Source: Planctomycetota bacterium
GTDB taxonomy: Bacteria > Planctomycetota > B129-G9 > JAJDCN01
NCBI GenBank assembly: GCA_029260815.1
Contig: JAJDCN010000181.1
Span: 1 to 33,164, forward strand
DNA length: 33,164 nucleotides
Direction of reading: 5' to 3'
Shown here one piece after another: positions 6,211 to 15,655 of this stretch. The notes beneath the pieces are model-generated. The model was not told the DNA's origin. It saw nothing but the letters and a program-made list of their open reading frames with translations, and searched no databases. Numbering within the stretch: position 1 is the stretch's first letter; each line of letters starts with the position of its first letter. The translations under genes and the position numbers were made by a program.

Positions 6211-7344
6211 TTATTTCGCCAAGGCGATCCGCTTGGCGATCGGGGGATGAGAATAAAAGAACCACTCCGCCAGGCGCGAGGGTGATTCGTCCGCGAGGTT
6301 TTCACTGGCCAATTTCTTCATGCAACTGACGAACGCACCGGACAGGCCGGTCTTCTCCAAGGCATACCTGTCGCTCTCCACTTCCAGCCGGCGGCTGTAG
6401 GCTAAGAAGAATGGACGCGTGAGAACGCCCATGGCGCCCAGGACCAGTGCCACCACCGGGAGCGTCTCCAGGCTTGCGATGGATTCGATTTCCAGCGCCG
6501 CACACAAGCCCCCCACCGCGAGGCTGCACAGAAATAACGCCGCGATGGAGGCGACCGACTGCACCACGATCAGGCGTGGAATGTGTCTTCGCGCATGGTG
6601 GCCTACTTCGTGGGCGAATACGACGGTAATTTCGTCCTCGTTCATCTTCTCCAGCAGCGTATCGCCCAACAGAACCCGGCGGGAACGACCCAGGCCGGTC
6701 AGGGCCGCGTTGAGTTTCTTGGTGTTCTTGCTCAAGTTGATCGTAAACAAGCCCGAAATGCGCAGTCCAGCCTCTTGCGCCAGGCGCCCCAGGCGCTCGC
6801 TCAAGGCGCCATTCTCCAATGGGGCCGTCTTGTAAAACAAAGGCAGGATCAGGATCGGTGCCAGCCGCGCCAGTACCAGCGAGAAGAACTGCCAGATCGC
6901 TACGAGGACCAACCACCACAACCCCGAAAAGGCCCCCAGCGTCCAGTACAAAGCCGCCGCGGAGAGTATGATGAAAACCCCGGAGAGCGCAAACGCCTTG
7001 CCGCTCTCCCACAGCCATCCCGCGACGGTCTGGTTAGACAACTGATAGCGATGCTCGCGCACGTACCCAGTATAAAAAGACAAGGGCCATCCGATCAGCG
7101 TCAGAAAAACATGCAACAGAACAACATACAACGCCAACTGAAGATAGGAATGGATTGTCGCACCGCGTGTCATATCCGCAACCCACGGCGAGAGCCAAAG
7201 GATCACCACCCCCATGCTAACGGCGGACAGAGCCAGGGAAAGGAAGTAGACCCGGTAGCTCCCCGCGGCGTAGACTTTTGCCCGTGGGTTCGATGTCTCC
7301 GGCTTGTCTATTGCTTCTACTTGGTTAGTTTCCGTGTTCTTCAT
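6211..7344 (-). CDS. M48 (Ste24/CAAX-type) membrane metalloprotease
   Basis: A 377-residue integral membrane protease. Hydrophobic segments fall at about 33-55, 67-90, 117-140, 142-168 and 256-308. The zinc site is HEVGHH (His245, Glu246, His249), with Glu321 in EVESD as the likely third ligand. Upstream of the zinc site is the long soluble segment with NTKKLNAALTGLG and RRVLLGDTLL that is typical of Ste24 proteins. In bacteria such proteins are membrane quality-control proteases; a prenyl-protein role is not expected. The ATG at 7344 was chosen because it has AGG at good spacing. The longer frame to 7413 runs into the divergent promoter region. It is divergent from the manA operon and upstream of glycerate kinase. 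Confidence 0.88.
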   Translation of the reverse strand: MKNTETNQVEAIDKPETSNPRAKVYAAGSYRVYFLSLALSAVSMGVVILWLSPWVADMTRGATIHSYLQLALYVVLLHVFLTLIGWPLSFYTGYVREHRYQLSNQTVAGWLWESGKAFALSGVFIILSAAALYWTLGAFSGLWWLVLVAIWQFFSLVLARLAPILILPLFYKTAPLENGALSERLGRLAQEAGLRISGLFTINLSKNTKKLNAALTGLGRSRRVLLGDTLLEKMNEDEITVVFAHEVGHHARRHIPRLIVVQSVASIAALFLCSLAVGGLCAALEIESIASLETLPVVALVLGAMGVLTRPFFLAYSRRLEVESDRYALEKTGLSGAFVSCMKKLASENLADESPSRLAEWFFYSHPPIAKRIALAK

Positions 7345-7424
7345 CACTTGCCTACTCACGATGCCGCACAATGCAGTCTCTATCGTATCGCATTCTACGG
7401 CTTGAATCACCAAGGAAATAAGCT

Positions 7425-7452
7425 TTGAGGAAGGCCCGAAATCGGCTAGAAT
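7425..7452 (+). promoter_or_regulatory. Promoter of the manA-rluB-asparaginase-carA operon
   Basis: TTGAGG (7425-7430) and TAGAAT (7447-7452, 5 of 6) are separated by 16 bases. A start site about 7 bases downstream would leave a leader of roughly 20 bases that carries the AGGAG at 7468-7472 before the manA ATG. It lies in the divergent gap with the M48 gene. Confidence 0.55.
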
Positions 7453-7479
7453 GAAACGGTTTTGGACAGGAGCATGGAG

Positions 7480-8463
7480 ATGGAATCACAGATCTACCCG
7501 CTGACCTTCCGGCCGGTCTTCAAAGAGGTCGTCTGGGGCGGACGCAAACTGGAGACCGTGTTGGACAAGCGGTTGCCGTCGGAGGTGCCGATCGGCGAAT
7601 CCTGGGAGGTCTCTTCCAACCCAGCGGGTATCTCCGTCATCGATCAAGGTCCGCTGGAGGGCATGGCGCTTCCCGAAGTGGTGTCAACGCTGAAAGAAGA
7701 CCTGGTCGGCACAGCCGTTTTCGACAATCACGGGGACATCTTCCCCCTGTTGGTCAAGTTCATCGACGCCAAGAAGGTCCTCTCCGTCCAGGTCCACCCG
7801 GACGCCGCGTACGCCGCAGTCCACGACGCCGAGCCCAAGACCGAGGCCTGGTGCATCCTCGACGCGGAACCCGGAGCCACTCTGATCCGCGGCGTGAAGC
7901 CGGGTACTACGCGGGAAGAATTCGCGCGACGGTTGGAAGCGGGTGAATTAGAGAACTGCCTCAACCGCTTTGAAGTCCACGCCGGCGACGTCATCTTCAT
8001 CCCCGCGGGGATGATCCACGCCATCGGCGCGGGTATCCTGCTTGCGGAGATCCAGCAAAGTTCCGACACCACCTACCGCGTATTCGACTGGAACCGCATG
8101 GGACTCGACGGCCAACCGCGGCAACTGCACGTGCAGGACGCCATGAACGTAGCGGACTTTTCCGACCCAGGACCCAACACCGCGTCTCCCACCGCGACGA
8201 TGGATGCCTCCGGCCGGCGAACCCTGGTGGAATGCGACGCGTTCGCCATCCAGAGCTGGGACATAACCGAGCGCGCGCAAGCGACGGTGTCGCCGGAGCG
8301 CTTCGAGCTGCTCCTGATCGTGGCGGGAAGCGGAACCCTCCAGAGCACCGGTGGCTCAGTTGCGCTGACCCGCGGAACCACCGTATTGCTCCCCGCCGCA
8401 TTGGGGGAATACTCGATTCAAGCCGACACACCGCTGAAGATGATCGGATCCTGCCCGCGATGA
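7480..8463 (+). CDS. manA: Mannose-6-phosphate isomerase, class I
   Basis: A 327-residue zinc-dependent cytosolic enzyme that interconverts mannose 6-phosphate and fructose 6-phosphate, supplying mannose precursors for polysaccharides or allowing mannose use. Zinc ligands of the family are visible: Gln104 and His106 in VLSVQVHPD, Glu122 in KTEAWC, and His180 in IPAGMIHAIG. The catalytic Arg200 follows in TYRVFDWNR. The length fits the short bacterial form. The ATG at 7480 is preferred over those at 7474 and 7462 because AGGAG is 7 bases upstream. Its stop overlaps the start of the pseudouridine synthase gene (ATGA). It heads a four-gene operon and is not physically linked to the pel genes. 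Confidence 0.92.
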   Translation: MESQIYPLTFRPVFKEVVWGGRKLETVLDKRLPSEVPIGESWEVSSNPAGISVIDQGPLEGMALPEVVSTLKEDLVGTAVFDNHGDIFPLLVKFIDAKKVLSVQVHPDAAYAAVHDAEPKTEAWCILDAEPGATLIRGVKPGTTREEFARRLEAGELENCLNRFEVHAGDVIFIPAGMIHAIGAGILLAEIQQSSDTTYRVFDWNRMGLDGQPRQLHVQDAMNVADFSDPGPNTASPTATMDASGRRTLVECDAFAIQSWDITERAQATVSPERFELLLIVAGSGTLQSTGGSVALTRGTTVLLPAALGEYSIQADTPLKMIGSCPR

Positions 8464-9230
8464 ACACGCACACCGAACGACTCCAAAAAGTTTTGGCCGC
8501 CGCCGGACTCGGCTCCCGACGCAGCTGCGAACAGATTATCACCGACGCGCGCGTACAGGTCAACGGCTCCACCGTCACCCGGCTGGGGACCAGTGTCTCT
8601 CCGGACAGCGACGAGATTCGCGTGGACGGAAAGTCGTTGAAGATCCAGCGCCACGTTTATTTTGTCGTCAACAAGCCGCGCGGATATTTGTGCACGAACC
8701 ACGATGAATTTGACCGGCCCCGCGTCGTGGACTTGATTGCCCGCTGTCCACAGCGGGTCTATACCGTCGGCCGCCTAGACGAAGAAACCGAAGGGATCAT
8801 CCTGGTGACCAATGACGGGGCCCTGGCCAACCGGATTGCACACCCTCGCTATAAGATCTCTAAGGTCTATCTCGCGAAGGCCCGCGGCAGGATGACCGAT
8901 GAAGCGCTGAGTTCGGTTCGAAAAGGCATGCACTTCTCCGACGGAAAGTTCAAACCCCACAGCGTGACGCTCCAGCGGCGAGGCCGGGAGTGGACGCGGG
9001 TGTTGATCCACCTGAAGGAAGGCCGCAACCGTGAGATTCGCCGCCTGTTCGCGCGCCTGGGCCACCCGGTGCTGACCCTCAAGCGGGATCGGATCGGTGG
9101 ATTAACCGTGCGCGGACTTAAGACCGGAGGCGTAAAGCGAATCTCCCGCGAAGAGGTCGAGCAGGCTTTCTCCACCGCTCCGATCCGACCGACCCGAACA
9201 AGACATCGAGCGAGAAGGCGAAAACGATAA
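8460..9230 (+). CDS. rluB: Pseudouridine synthase, RsuA/RluB family
   Basis: A 256-residue rRNA-modifying enzyme. An S4 RNA-binding domain occupies about 1-60 (RLQKVLAAAGLGSRRSCEQ...VQVNG). It is followed by the RsuA-type catalytic domain with VYTVGRLDEETEGIILVTND, where Asp107 is the catalytic aspartate, and the GRNREIRRLFARLGHPVLTL motif. The C-terminal tail is very basic (RPTRTRHRARRRKR). The architecture fits RluB (23S rRNA U2605), but RluF or RsuA specificity cannot be excluded by eye. The ATG at 8460 overlaps the manA stop and gives the conserved N terminus; a longer frame back to 8232 lies inside manA and is rejected. Confidence 0.9.
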   Translation: MNTHTERLQKVLAAAGLGSRRSCEQIITDARVQVNGSTVTRLGTSVSPDSDEIRVDGKSLKIQRHVYFVVNKPRGYLCTNHDEFDRPRVVDLIARCPQRVYTVGRLDEETEGIILVTNDGALANRIAHPRYKISKVYLAKARGRMTDEALSSVRKGMHFSDGKFKPHSVTLQRRGREWTRVLIHLKEGRNREIRRLFARLGHPVLTLKRDRIGGLTVRGLKTGGVKRISREEVEQAFSTAPIRPTRTRHRARRRKR

Positions 9231-9247
9231 TTAGAGAAAGAACGCCA

Positions 9248-10257
9248 TTGGACAATCCAATACTACTGACCACCTACCGCAACAACGCCGTCGAGAACGT
9301 ACACCGGGGAACGTTCGTCCTATTCATCGACGGTCAGATCGTGCGCGCCGCGGGCAACCACGAACGCAGCATCTACCCACGCTCGTCGCTCAAGTCGATC
9401 CAGGCGATGGCCTGCGTCCTTTCGGGCGCCGTCGAGCAATTCGGAATTACGCCGCGGGAGTTGGCGGTAATCTGCGGCTCCCACTGGGCGGAGCCACAAC
9501 ACGTGGACGCCGTCGGCTCGATCCTGTCCAAAGCTGACGTTCCGGAGTCCGCGCTGCAGTGCGGGACCCACCCACTGGAGAACCGGGACCGGCAGATCGA
9601 GTTGGCGCTTGCGGGCGAAACACTCACCCCGATCCATCACAATTGCTCCGGCAAGCACGCCGGGATGCTGACCGCGGCCAAGGCCATGGGAGCGCCCCTG
9701 GAGAACTACCTGGACCTGGAACACCCGGTGCAACAGCGAATCCTCAAGGTTCTGAGCGAACTGAGCGGCTGCAGCGCCGATCATATCGGCTGCGGTGTGG
9801 ACGGTTGCGCGGCACCGGCGTTTCGACTTCCCTTGGCCGGCGTGGCGCGGACCTTTGCACAAATGTCCACCCCGGTGGCGATCGAACAACACGACCTGCG
9901 CGACGCGGCACGCAAGATCCTGACCGCCTGCCTGGAGCACCCGCAGATGGTCTCCGGCGAGAAAGGATTCTGCACAGCCCTGATGCGCGCAGGCGGCGGG
10001 CGGATCTTTGCCAAGGGCGGGGCGGAGGCCTATTACGCATTCGGCCTGGTGGGAAAGAACACGGGGTTCGCCATGAAACTGGACGACGGCGAAAAGCAAT
10101 ACCATCATTGCCAGTTCGTCGTCCACGTCGCGAAGCATCTGGGCGGAGTCGGCGAGGTGGATAAGGAACACGTGTCCCGGTACGATCCGGTAGTCATTAC
10201 GAATTGCAAGAACGAAGTCGTGGGCGGCGTTGAGGTTGTCCCGTTTGAGGAGTTTTC

Positions 10258-10261
<4 letters not shown>
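9248..10261 (+). CDS. L-asparaginase, Rhizobium etli (ReAV) type
   Basis: A 337-residue member of the asparaginase II family, unrelated to the E. coli enzymes, that hydrolyses asparagine to aspartate and ammonia. Key residues known from R. etli ReAV can be placed: Ser46 and Lys49 in YPRSSLKS, Ser78 in CGSHW, Lys256 in FAKGGAE, and the metal-site residues Cys133 and Lys136 in HNCSGKHAGM and Cys187 in VDGCAAP. The start is TTG at 9248, with a GAGAAAGAA purine stretch upstream. The end overlaps the carA start (ATGA), so the two are translationally coupled, which may link ammonia release to carbamoyl phosphate synthesis (inference). Confidence 0.88.
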
Positions 10262-11379
<1,118 letters not shown>

Positions 11380-11385
11380 AATCCT

Positions 11386-12150
11386 TCATCCAACCGATTC
11401 CGCTTTCTTGTCGGAGGTCGCTTCTCGAGGCGGCATAGGGATGATCATGGAAGTTTTCCGATGGTAGTGGCGGTAAGGATCGCCCAGAGCATTGGCCAGA
11501 TCCCGCTCCTCCAGCCGCACGCCGAAGAAAATGTACGCCGTGGAAACCGCTGCGAACAACAAGCGGCCTTGCGTCATGACCGGCGCGGACCAGAATGCGA
11601 TCAAGAATCCCAGCATCAGCGGGTTTCGAACGAACCGGTACAGGGTCGGGGTGGAAAATCGCTTTTGCGTATAGGGCTTGTCGGTCCAGTGCAAATAAAC
11701 CTGGCGCAGACCGAACAAGTCGAAATGGTCGATCAAGAAACTGGAATAAAAAACGAGCGCCCAGCCCGTGAAACAAATCGCTGTAAGGATCCAATGTACC
11801 GGGCCGGAGTCAAAGCTCCAAATGGCCGACGGCATCGGGCGCCACTGCCAGAACAACAGCAGCAACAGAAGACTGGCGAAGAGGACAAACGTGCTGCGCT
11901 CGATCGACTTCGGGATGCGCTGGGTCCACCATTTCTTGAACCGCGGCCGGGCCATAATCGTGTGCTGGATCGCGAACAGGAGCAGCAAAAAGACGTTGAT
12001 CGCGATCGCCGGGAGTGCGGCGCCCGCCGTGCCGGAGTCGATCGACTTGGGCACGACGAAGTTGCCCACAAAACCGATCGCGTACAAGATCGTCACCAGA
12101 AAAGATGCGTAGCAGACAATACCATAGACCAGTATCGCTATTTTCCCCAC
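11386..12150 (-). CDS. mddA: Methanethiol S-methyltransferase-like membrane protein (MddA/NnrU type)
   Basis: A 254-residue integral membrane methyltransferase of the isoprenylcysteine methyltransferase-like group. About five or six membrane segments are visible, at 8-30, 47-66, 87-103, 119-140, 185-205 and 207-222. Sequences I associate with MddA are present: FAIQHTIMARPRFKKWWT, IERSTFVLFASLLLLLLFWQW, LIDHFDLFGLRQVYL, TLYRFVRNPLMLGFLIAFW and FFGVRLEERDL...GDPYRHY. MddA methylates methanethiol with S-adenosylmethionine to give dimethyl sulfide. The start is GTG with GGAGG at good spacing. Substrate is inferred from overall similarity; the wider NnrU family has members of unknown function. It lies 33 bases after the PEBP gene and is probably cotranscribed with it. 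Confidence 0.75.
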   Translation of the reverse strand: MGKIAILVYGIVCYASFLVTILYAIGFVGNFVVPKSIDSGTAGAALPAIAINVFLLLLFAIQHTIMARPRFKKWWTQRIPKSIERSTFVLFASLLLLLLFWQWRPMPSAIWSFDSGPVHWILTAICFTGWALVFYSSFLIDHFDLFGLRQVYLHWTDKPYTQKRFSTPTLYRFVRNPLMLGFLIAFWSAPVMTQGRLLFAAVSTAYIFFGVRLEERDLANALGDPYRHYHRKTSMIIPMPPREATSDKKAESVG

Positions 12151-12183
12151 GAAATGCCCTCCATTTATATTGATAACGGCCCG

Positions 12184-12645
12184 CTAACGGTGATAGGTGC
12201 CCATCATCTGTGCCTCGGCCAGCGTATGGCCGCGCATCGCCTCTAACAGTTGGTCCTTGGTCGCCCCCGGCTCCAGATTCAGCATCGTGTCCAGCGCGTA
12301 CAGTTTGAAATAATACCTGTGCGTCCCCGACGGCGGGGCCGGGCCGCCGTAGCCGTAGCGCCGCCAACTGTTGCTACCGTGTTTCGCGCCGTTGTCCAGC
12401 ACCTCTTCCGTCTTGATCCCCTGGGACAACTCGTGGATCTCCGGCGGGATGTCGTACACGACCCAGTGAACCCAGGCGTCGGGGGTGGGCGCGTCCGGGT
12501 CGTCGCAGATCAGCGCAAAGCTTTGTGTTCCTTCCGGTGGATCGGTCCAGCGCAAGGGCGGCGAGAGATCCGCACCGTCGGCGGTGTACCTCGCAGGAAT
12601 CGAGTCCTGATTGTTGAACGCGGAACTGGTAATTTCAAAAGCCAT
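12184..12645 (-). CDS. YbhB/YbcL-type PEBP family protein
   Basis: A 153-residue protein of the phosphatidylethanolamine-binding-protein fold. The family's ligand pocket motifs are visible: ICDDPDAPTPDAWVHWVVYDIP (about residues 45-67) and GGPAPPSGTHRYYFKLYALD (about 100-120). There is no signal peptide, so it is cytoplasmic, as is E. coli YbhB. The physiological role of bacterial members is not settled. It is divergent from the GH3 gene, with 91 bases between the two starts and a G-rich ribosome-binding site (GGGGGG). Confidence 0.9.
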   Translation of the reverse strand: MAFEITSSAFNNQDSIPARYTADGADLSPPLRWTDPPEGTQSFALICDDPDAPTPDAWVHWVVYDIPPEIHELSQGIKTEEVLDNGAKHGSNSWRRYGYGGPAPPSGTHRYYFKLYALDTMLNLEPGATKDQLLEAMRGHTLAEAQMMGTYHR

Positions 12646-12736
12646 CGCGGTACCCCCCGAGTTGAACCGGTTCGTGGGATATGATACAACCGCCCCGTCG
12701 CTGATTCAAAACTTTTTCCACCTGTGGAGACCGCCC

Positions 12737-14266
12737 ATGCTCCGGCCCGATGGGATGAGCCTCAAACAGCGCATCGGTCACGTCCTGATGCCCCGTATCT
12801 ACGCCGGGCTCGTCCCGGACGCCGGCGTGTTCCGCGACCGCCTGGCCTTCCTCGTGGAAGAATTGAGCATTCGTCTGTTTGTCCCCTACCGAGCCGGCGT
12901 GTTGGACACCTCGCAGATGTGCAACGTGATCCAGGACATGGCCACCGAACCCGTCCTGTTTGCCGCCGACGTGGAGTTCGGCCCCGGCCAAAGCTTCCTC
13001 GGCGCCACGTCTCTACCCGCGGCACGGGCCATCGCTGAGACCCGGGCCATTGAAAATGCCCGCCTCGCCGGCGAGATTACCGCCCGGGAGTGCCGAGCTA
13101 TGGGCATTCATTGCGTCTTCGGACCGGTCGTCGATGTGAACAACAACTCCGCCAACCCCATCATCGGCACCCGGAGCTATGGCGAAACCATCGAGCCGGT
13201 GGTAGCCATGGCCAACGCGTACATCGACGGCGTCCATGCCGCTGGTGGACTGGCCACCGCCAAACATTTCCCCGGCCACGGGGACACGCGCATCGACAGC
13301 CACTACGCGCTGCCCACGATTCACAAATCCGTTGAAGAACTTCACGCTCTTGAGCTCGCTCCCTTCGTCCGCGCGTTCGCGGCCGGGGTGGACTGCGTCA
13401 TGACCGCGCACATCGCCTTTCCCGCGCTGGATCCGTCCGGACTACCGGCCACCCTGTCCAGGCCGATCGTGACCGGACTGCTGCGCGAAGAACTCGGCTT
13501 CGACGGCGTGGTCCTTACCGACGCGTTGACCATGCGAGGGATCGTCGACCGGATGCCCGCCCCGGCCGCCGCCACGGAGGCTCTGATCGCCGGCTGCGAC
13601 ATCGCCCTGTTTCCAGGCGACGAGGCGGCGGCCTGCCAAGCGGTTGAGCGTGCGCTCGAAGACGGGCGCCTGACGGAGGCGCGGCTCAACGAGGCGGTCA
13701 GCCGCGTCCTACGCCTGAAAGAAAAGGCACGGTTGTTAGACGAGACAGCCGTCGATCTCTCCACGCTCCCGGGACAAGTACGCAGGAACGATGCGCAGAT
13801 TCAGGCAATCGCCGCCGCTTCGATCCGCGTGCAGGTACGCGCAGACATCCTACCGATCTCAGCCGACGAGCGGACCGTGGCGGTCTGGATGCCACCGGGA
13901 ACACCCATGCCCGATAGCATCCCGGCGCTGCAAGAGCTCATGGGGCTCGGCTGGCGCGGAAGATTTTGCTTTGCCTGGGAGGAAGCGGGCGATCAATGGC
14001 CAGAGGCTGTTCGCGCTGCGGTGCAAGACGCGGACACAGTCCTCCTGTTCGCGGCGCCCGACACGCAGCGGCACGAGGCCAAGGATCGTTTTGTGGTGGA
14101 TTTAAACCGAGTGATCGGAGAACTCGAAGGAACCGGTCGGACTGTCGTCTATGTTTCCCTGGGAGACCCTTATTGCGTTGCGTGTGCCAACCGGCTGGAT
14201 GCCTTTGGCATGGAGGCCGTCTCCCAGCGTGCAGTCGCGCAGACGCTTATGAAGCCTCCTATTTGA
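12737..14266 (+). CDS. nagZ: GH3 beta-N-acetylhexosaminidase (NagZ-like)
   Basis: A 509-residue glycoside hydrolase family 3 protein, longer than typical NagZ (about 340). The catalytic domain (about 8-335) has the NagZ signature ATAKHFPGHGDTRIDSH, with His181-Asp183 in the acid/base loop. It also has the predicted nucleophile Asp262 in VVLTDALTMRG. NagZ removes N-acetylglucosamine from peptidoglycan fragments in recycling. Residues about 340-509 form an additional C-terminal domain I cannot name. There is no signal peptide, so it should be cytoplasmic. The ATG at 12737 has GGAG 7 bases upstream; the longer frame back to 12611 overlaps the divergent PEBP gene. Its last 8 bases overlap the convergent pelG 3' end. 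Confidence 0.88.
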   Translation: MLRPDGMSLKQRIGHVLMPRIYAGLVPDAGVFRDRLAFLVEELSIRLFVPYRAGVLDTSQMCNVIQDMATEPVLFAADVEFGPGQSFLGATSLPAARAIAETRAIENARLAGEITARECRAMGIHCVFGPVVDVNNNSANPIIGTRSYGETIEPVVAMANAYIDGVHAAGGLATAKHFPGHGDTRIDSHYALPTIHKSVEELHALELAPFVRAFAAGVDCVMTAHIAFPALDPSGLPATLSRPIVTGLLREELGFDGVVLTDALTMRGIVDRMPAPAAATEALIAGCDIALFPGDEAAACQAVERALEDGRLTEARLNEAVSRVLRLKEKARLLDETAVDLSTLPGQVRRNDAQIQAIAAASIRVQVRADILPISADERTVAVWMPPGTPMPDSIPALQELMGLGWRGRFCFAWEEAGDQWPEAVRAAVQDADTVLLFAAPDTQRHEAKDRFVVDLNRVIGELEGTGRTVVYVSLGDPYCVACANRLDAFGMEAVSQRAVAQTLMKPPI

Positions 14267-15653
14267 CCGGTTGGTTCATGAAGGTGTAGAAGTTGAGCTT
14301 GCGCACCGCCTTGTCGAGCAGCAAATACCCCACCAGGACGGAGACCAGACAGGCCACCGCGTAGCCGTAGCCGTGATACGCGTAGCTCATCCGCAGGCTG
14401 ATCGCTGTGAACAGAGCGTTGGAAGCAAAGAACAGCCCCGACAACCAGAGCACTTTCGTTCGCTGATCCAGATACAGAAGCATGATGACGAGCACCAGCA
14501 GCATCGCCTGGAGCAGCGAGGCGAGCACGGCCACCCGGAAGATCGGCAGATAGGCGCTATGCATTCCGACCACGTCGGCGATCGGCTCGGCGAACACAAT
14601 CGCCAATAGCGAGATCGTGCCCTGCAGCTTCAGGATCCGAACCGCGGACAATCGCAGGTTCTCCTCCATGGCCACGCGTGCCCGGTCAATCTCCCGGAAC
14701 GGAGCCTTGGCCACGATCGTGCCGTAGTATTTTCGATAAGTGTCGTGAAACGAGGTCTCCACGCGGATGACGAACAGCGACAACGTGGGCACGATCGTGA
14801 GATAAGCCAGGAATAATGGCGTCGTATAGCTCGAGTTGGCGTAGAACAACGGCGCCACCTCGGTGCCGGTCGGACCGAACATGAAGAAGAACTTGTCGAC
14901 CCAGATCCCCAGATTGTAGAAGAACCCCACCAGCGTGAGCGTCGGAAAGACGTTGAAGTAGCGCAACAGCGTGCGGTCAAACGTCACACGGCCCTCGAAT
15001 TCGCTGAGCGTCCGCGCCACCAGCAGAGCCAGGATCAACAACTGACCCGCGGTAAATCCGGTGAGCAGGCCCTCCAACCCCCACAACTGCCACAGGCCCC
15101 AGCCGCCGCCGAAACTCAGCCCCGTGCCCAGCAGGAACGCCAGAAAGATGCTGTTATAATCCCGCGCGGCGCCCAAGAAGATCATGGCGATCCAGATGCA
15201 CGACACCGCAACGTACAGGGTCGTGGCCATCCATCGGTATTCCAAAGAAAAGCCGAACCGGATATCGCTGAACGCCTCCACGCCGAAGAGAAACCCAACA
15301 GCGATCACGAACTGGACCGCGGCGGTGGTCGCCAGAGCCGTGATGAACGCGGGCGTCAGCTTGGTCGTATCGTCCGCAAACAGAGCGTCGGACAAGTACC
15401 GGGAGACAACCATGTGCAGGAAGCCGGTTACGACCAGGGAGAAGGCGAAAACATAGATCACGGTGATCCGAAACTTCTCGACTTCCACAAAAGTCGCTTT
15501 GCTGCTGGTCAAAACGCTGAGCAGCCAGAGGCACAGGACCGTAAACAACCACGGTCCTGAAGAAATGACCGCAGAGTACAGATACCCACGCGCCAGGTTC
15601 GTGAAGGTGTCTTCCTTGACCAATGCCTTGAGTCGATAGCCGATGCCGGCCAT
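14259..15653 (-). CDS. pelG: PelG, polytopic membrane protein of Pel synthase complex
   Basis: A 464-residue multispanning inner-membrane protein with about twelve helices of the polysaccharide-flippase-like (MOP) type. The start MAGIGYRLKALVKEDTFTNL then ARGYLYSAVISSGPWLFT matches the conserved PelG N terminus. In Pseudomonas PelG works with PelD, PelE and the cytoplasmic PelF to polymerise and carry the chain across the inner membrane. It is the last gene of the pel operon, starting 2 bases after the pelF stop. The length is very close to the known protein. Its end overlaps the convergent nagZ by 8 bases. Confidence 0.93.
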   Translation of the reverse strand: MAGIGYRLKALVKEDTFTNLARGYLYSAVISSGPWLFTVLCLWLLSVLTSSKATFVEVEKFRITVIYVFAFSLVVTGFLHMVVSRYLSDALFADDTTKLTPAFITALATTAAVQFVIAVGFLFGVEAFSDIRFGFSLEYRWMATTLYVAVSCIWIAMIFLGAARDYNSIFLAFLLGTGLSFGGGWGLWQLWGLEGLLTGFTAGQLLILALLVARTLSEFEGRVTFDRTLLRYFNVFPTLTLVGFFYNLGIWVDKFFFMFGPTGTEVAPLFYANSSYTTPLFLAYLTIVPTLSLFVIRVETSFHDTYRKYYGTIVAKAPFREIDRARVAMEENLRLSAVRILKLQGTISLLAIVFAEPIADVVGMHSAYLPIFRVAVLASLLQAMLLVLVIMLLYLDQRTKVLWLSGLFFASNALFTAISLRMSYAYHGYGYAVACLVSVLVGYLLLDKAVRKLNFYTFMNQPVK

Positions 15654-15655
15654 GC

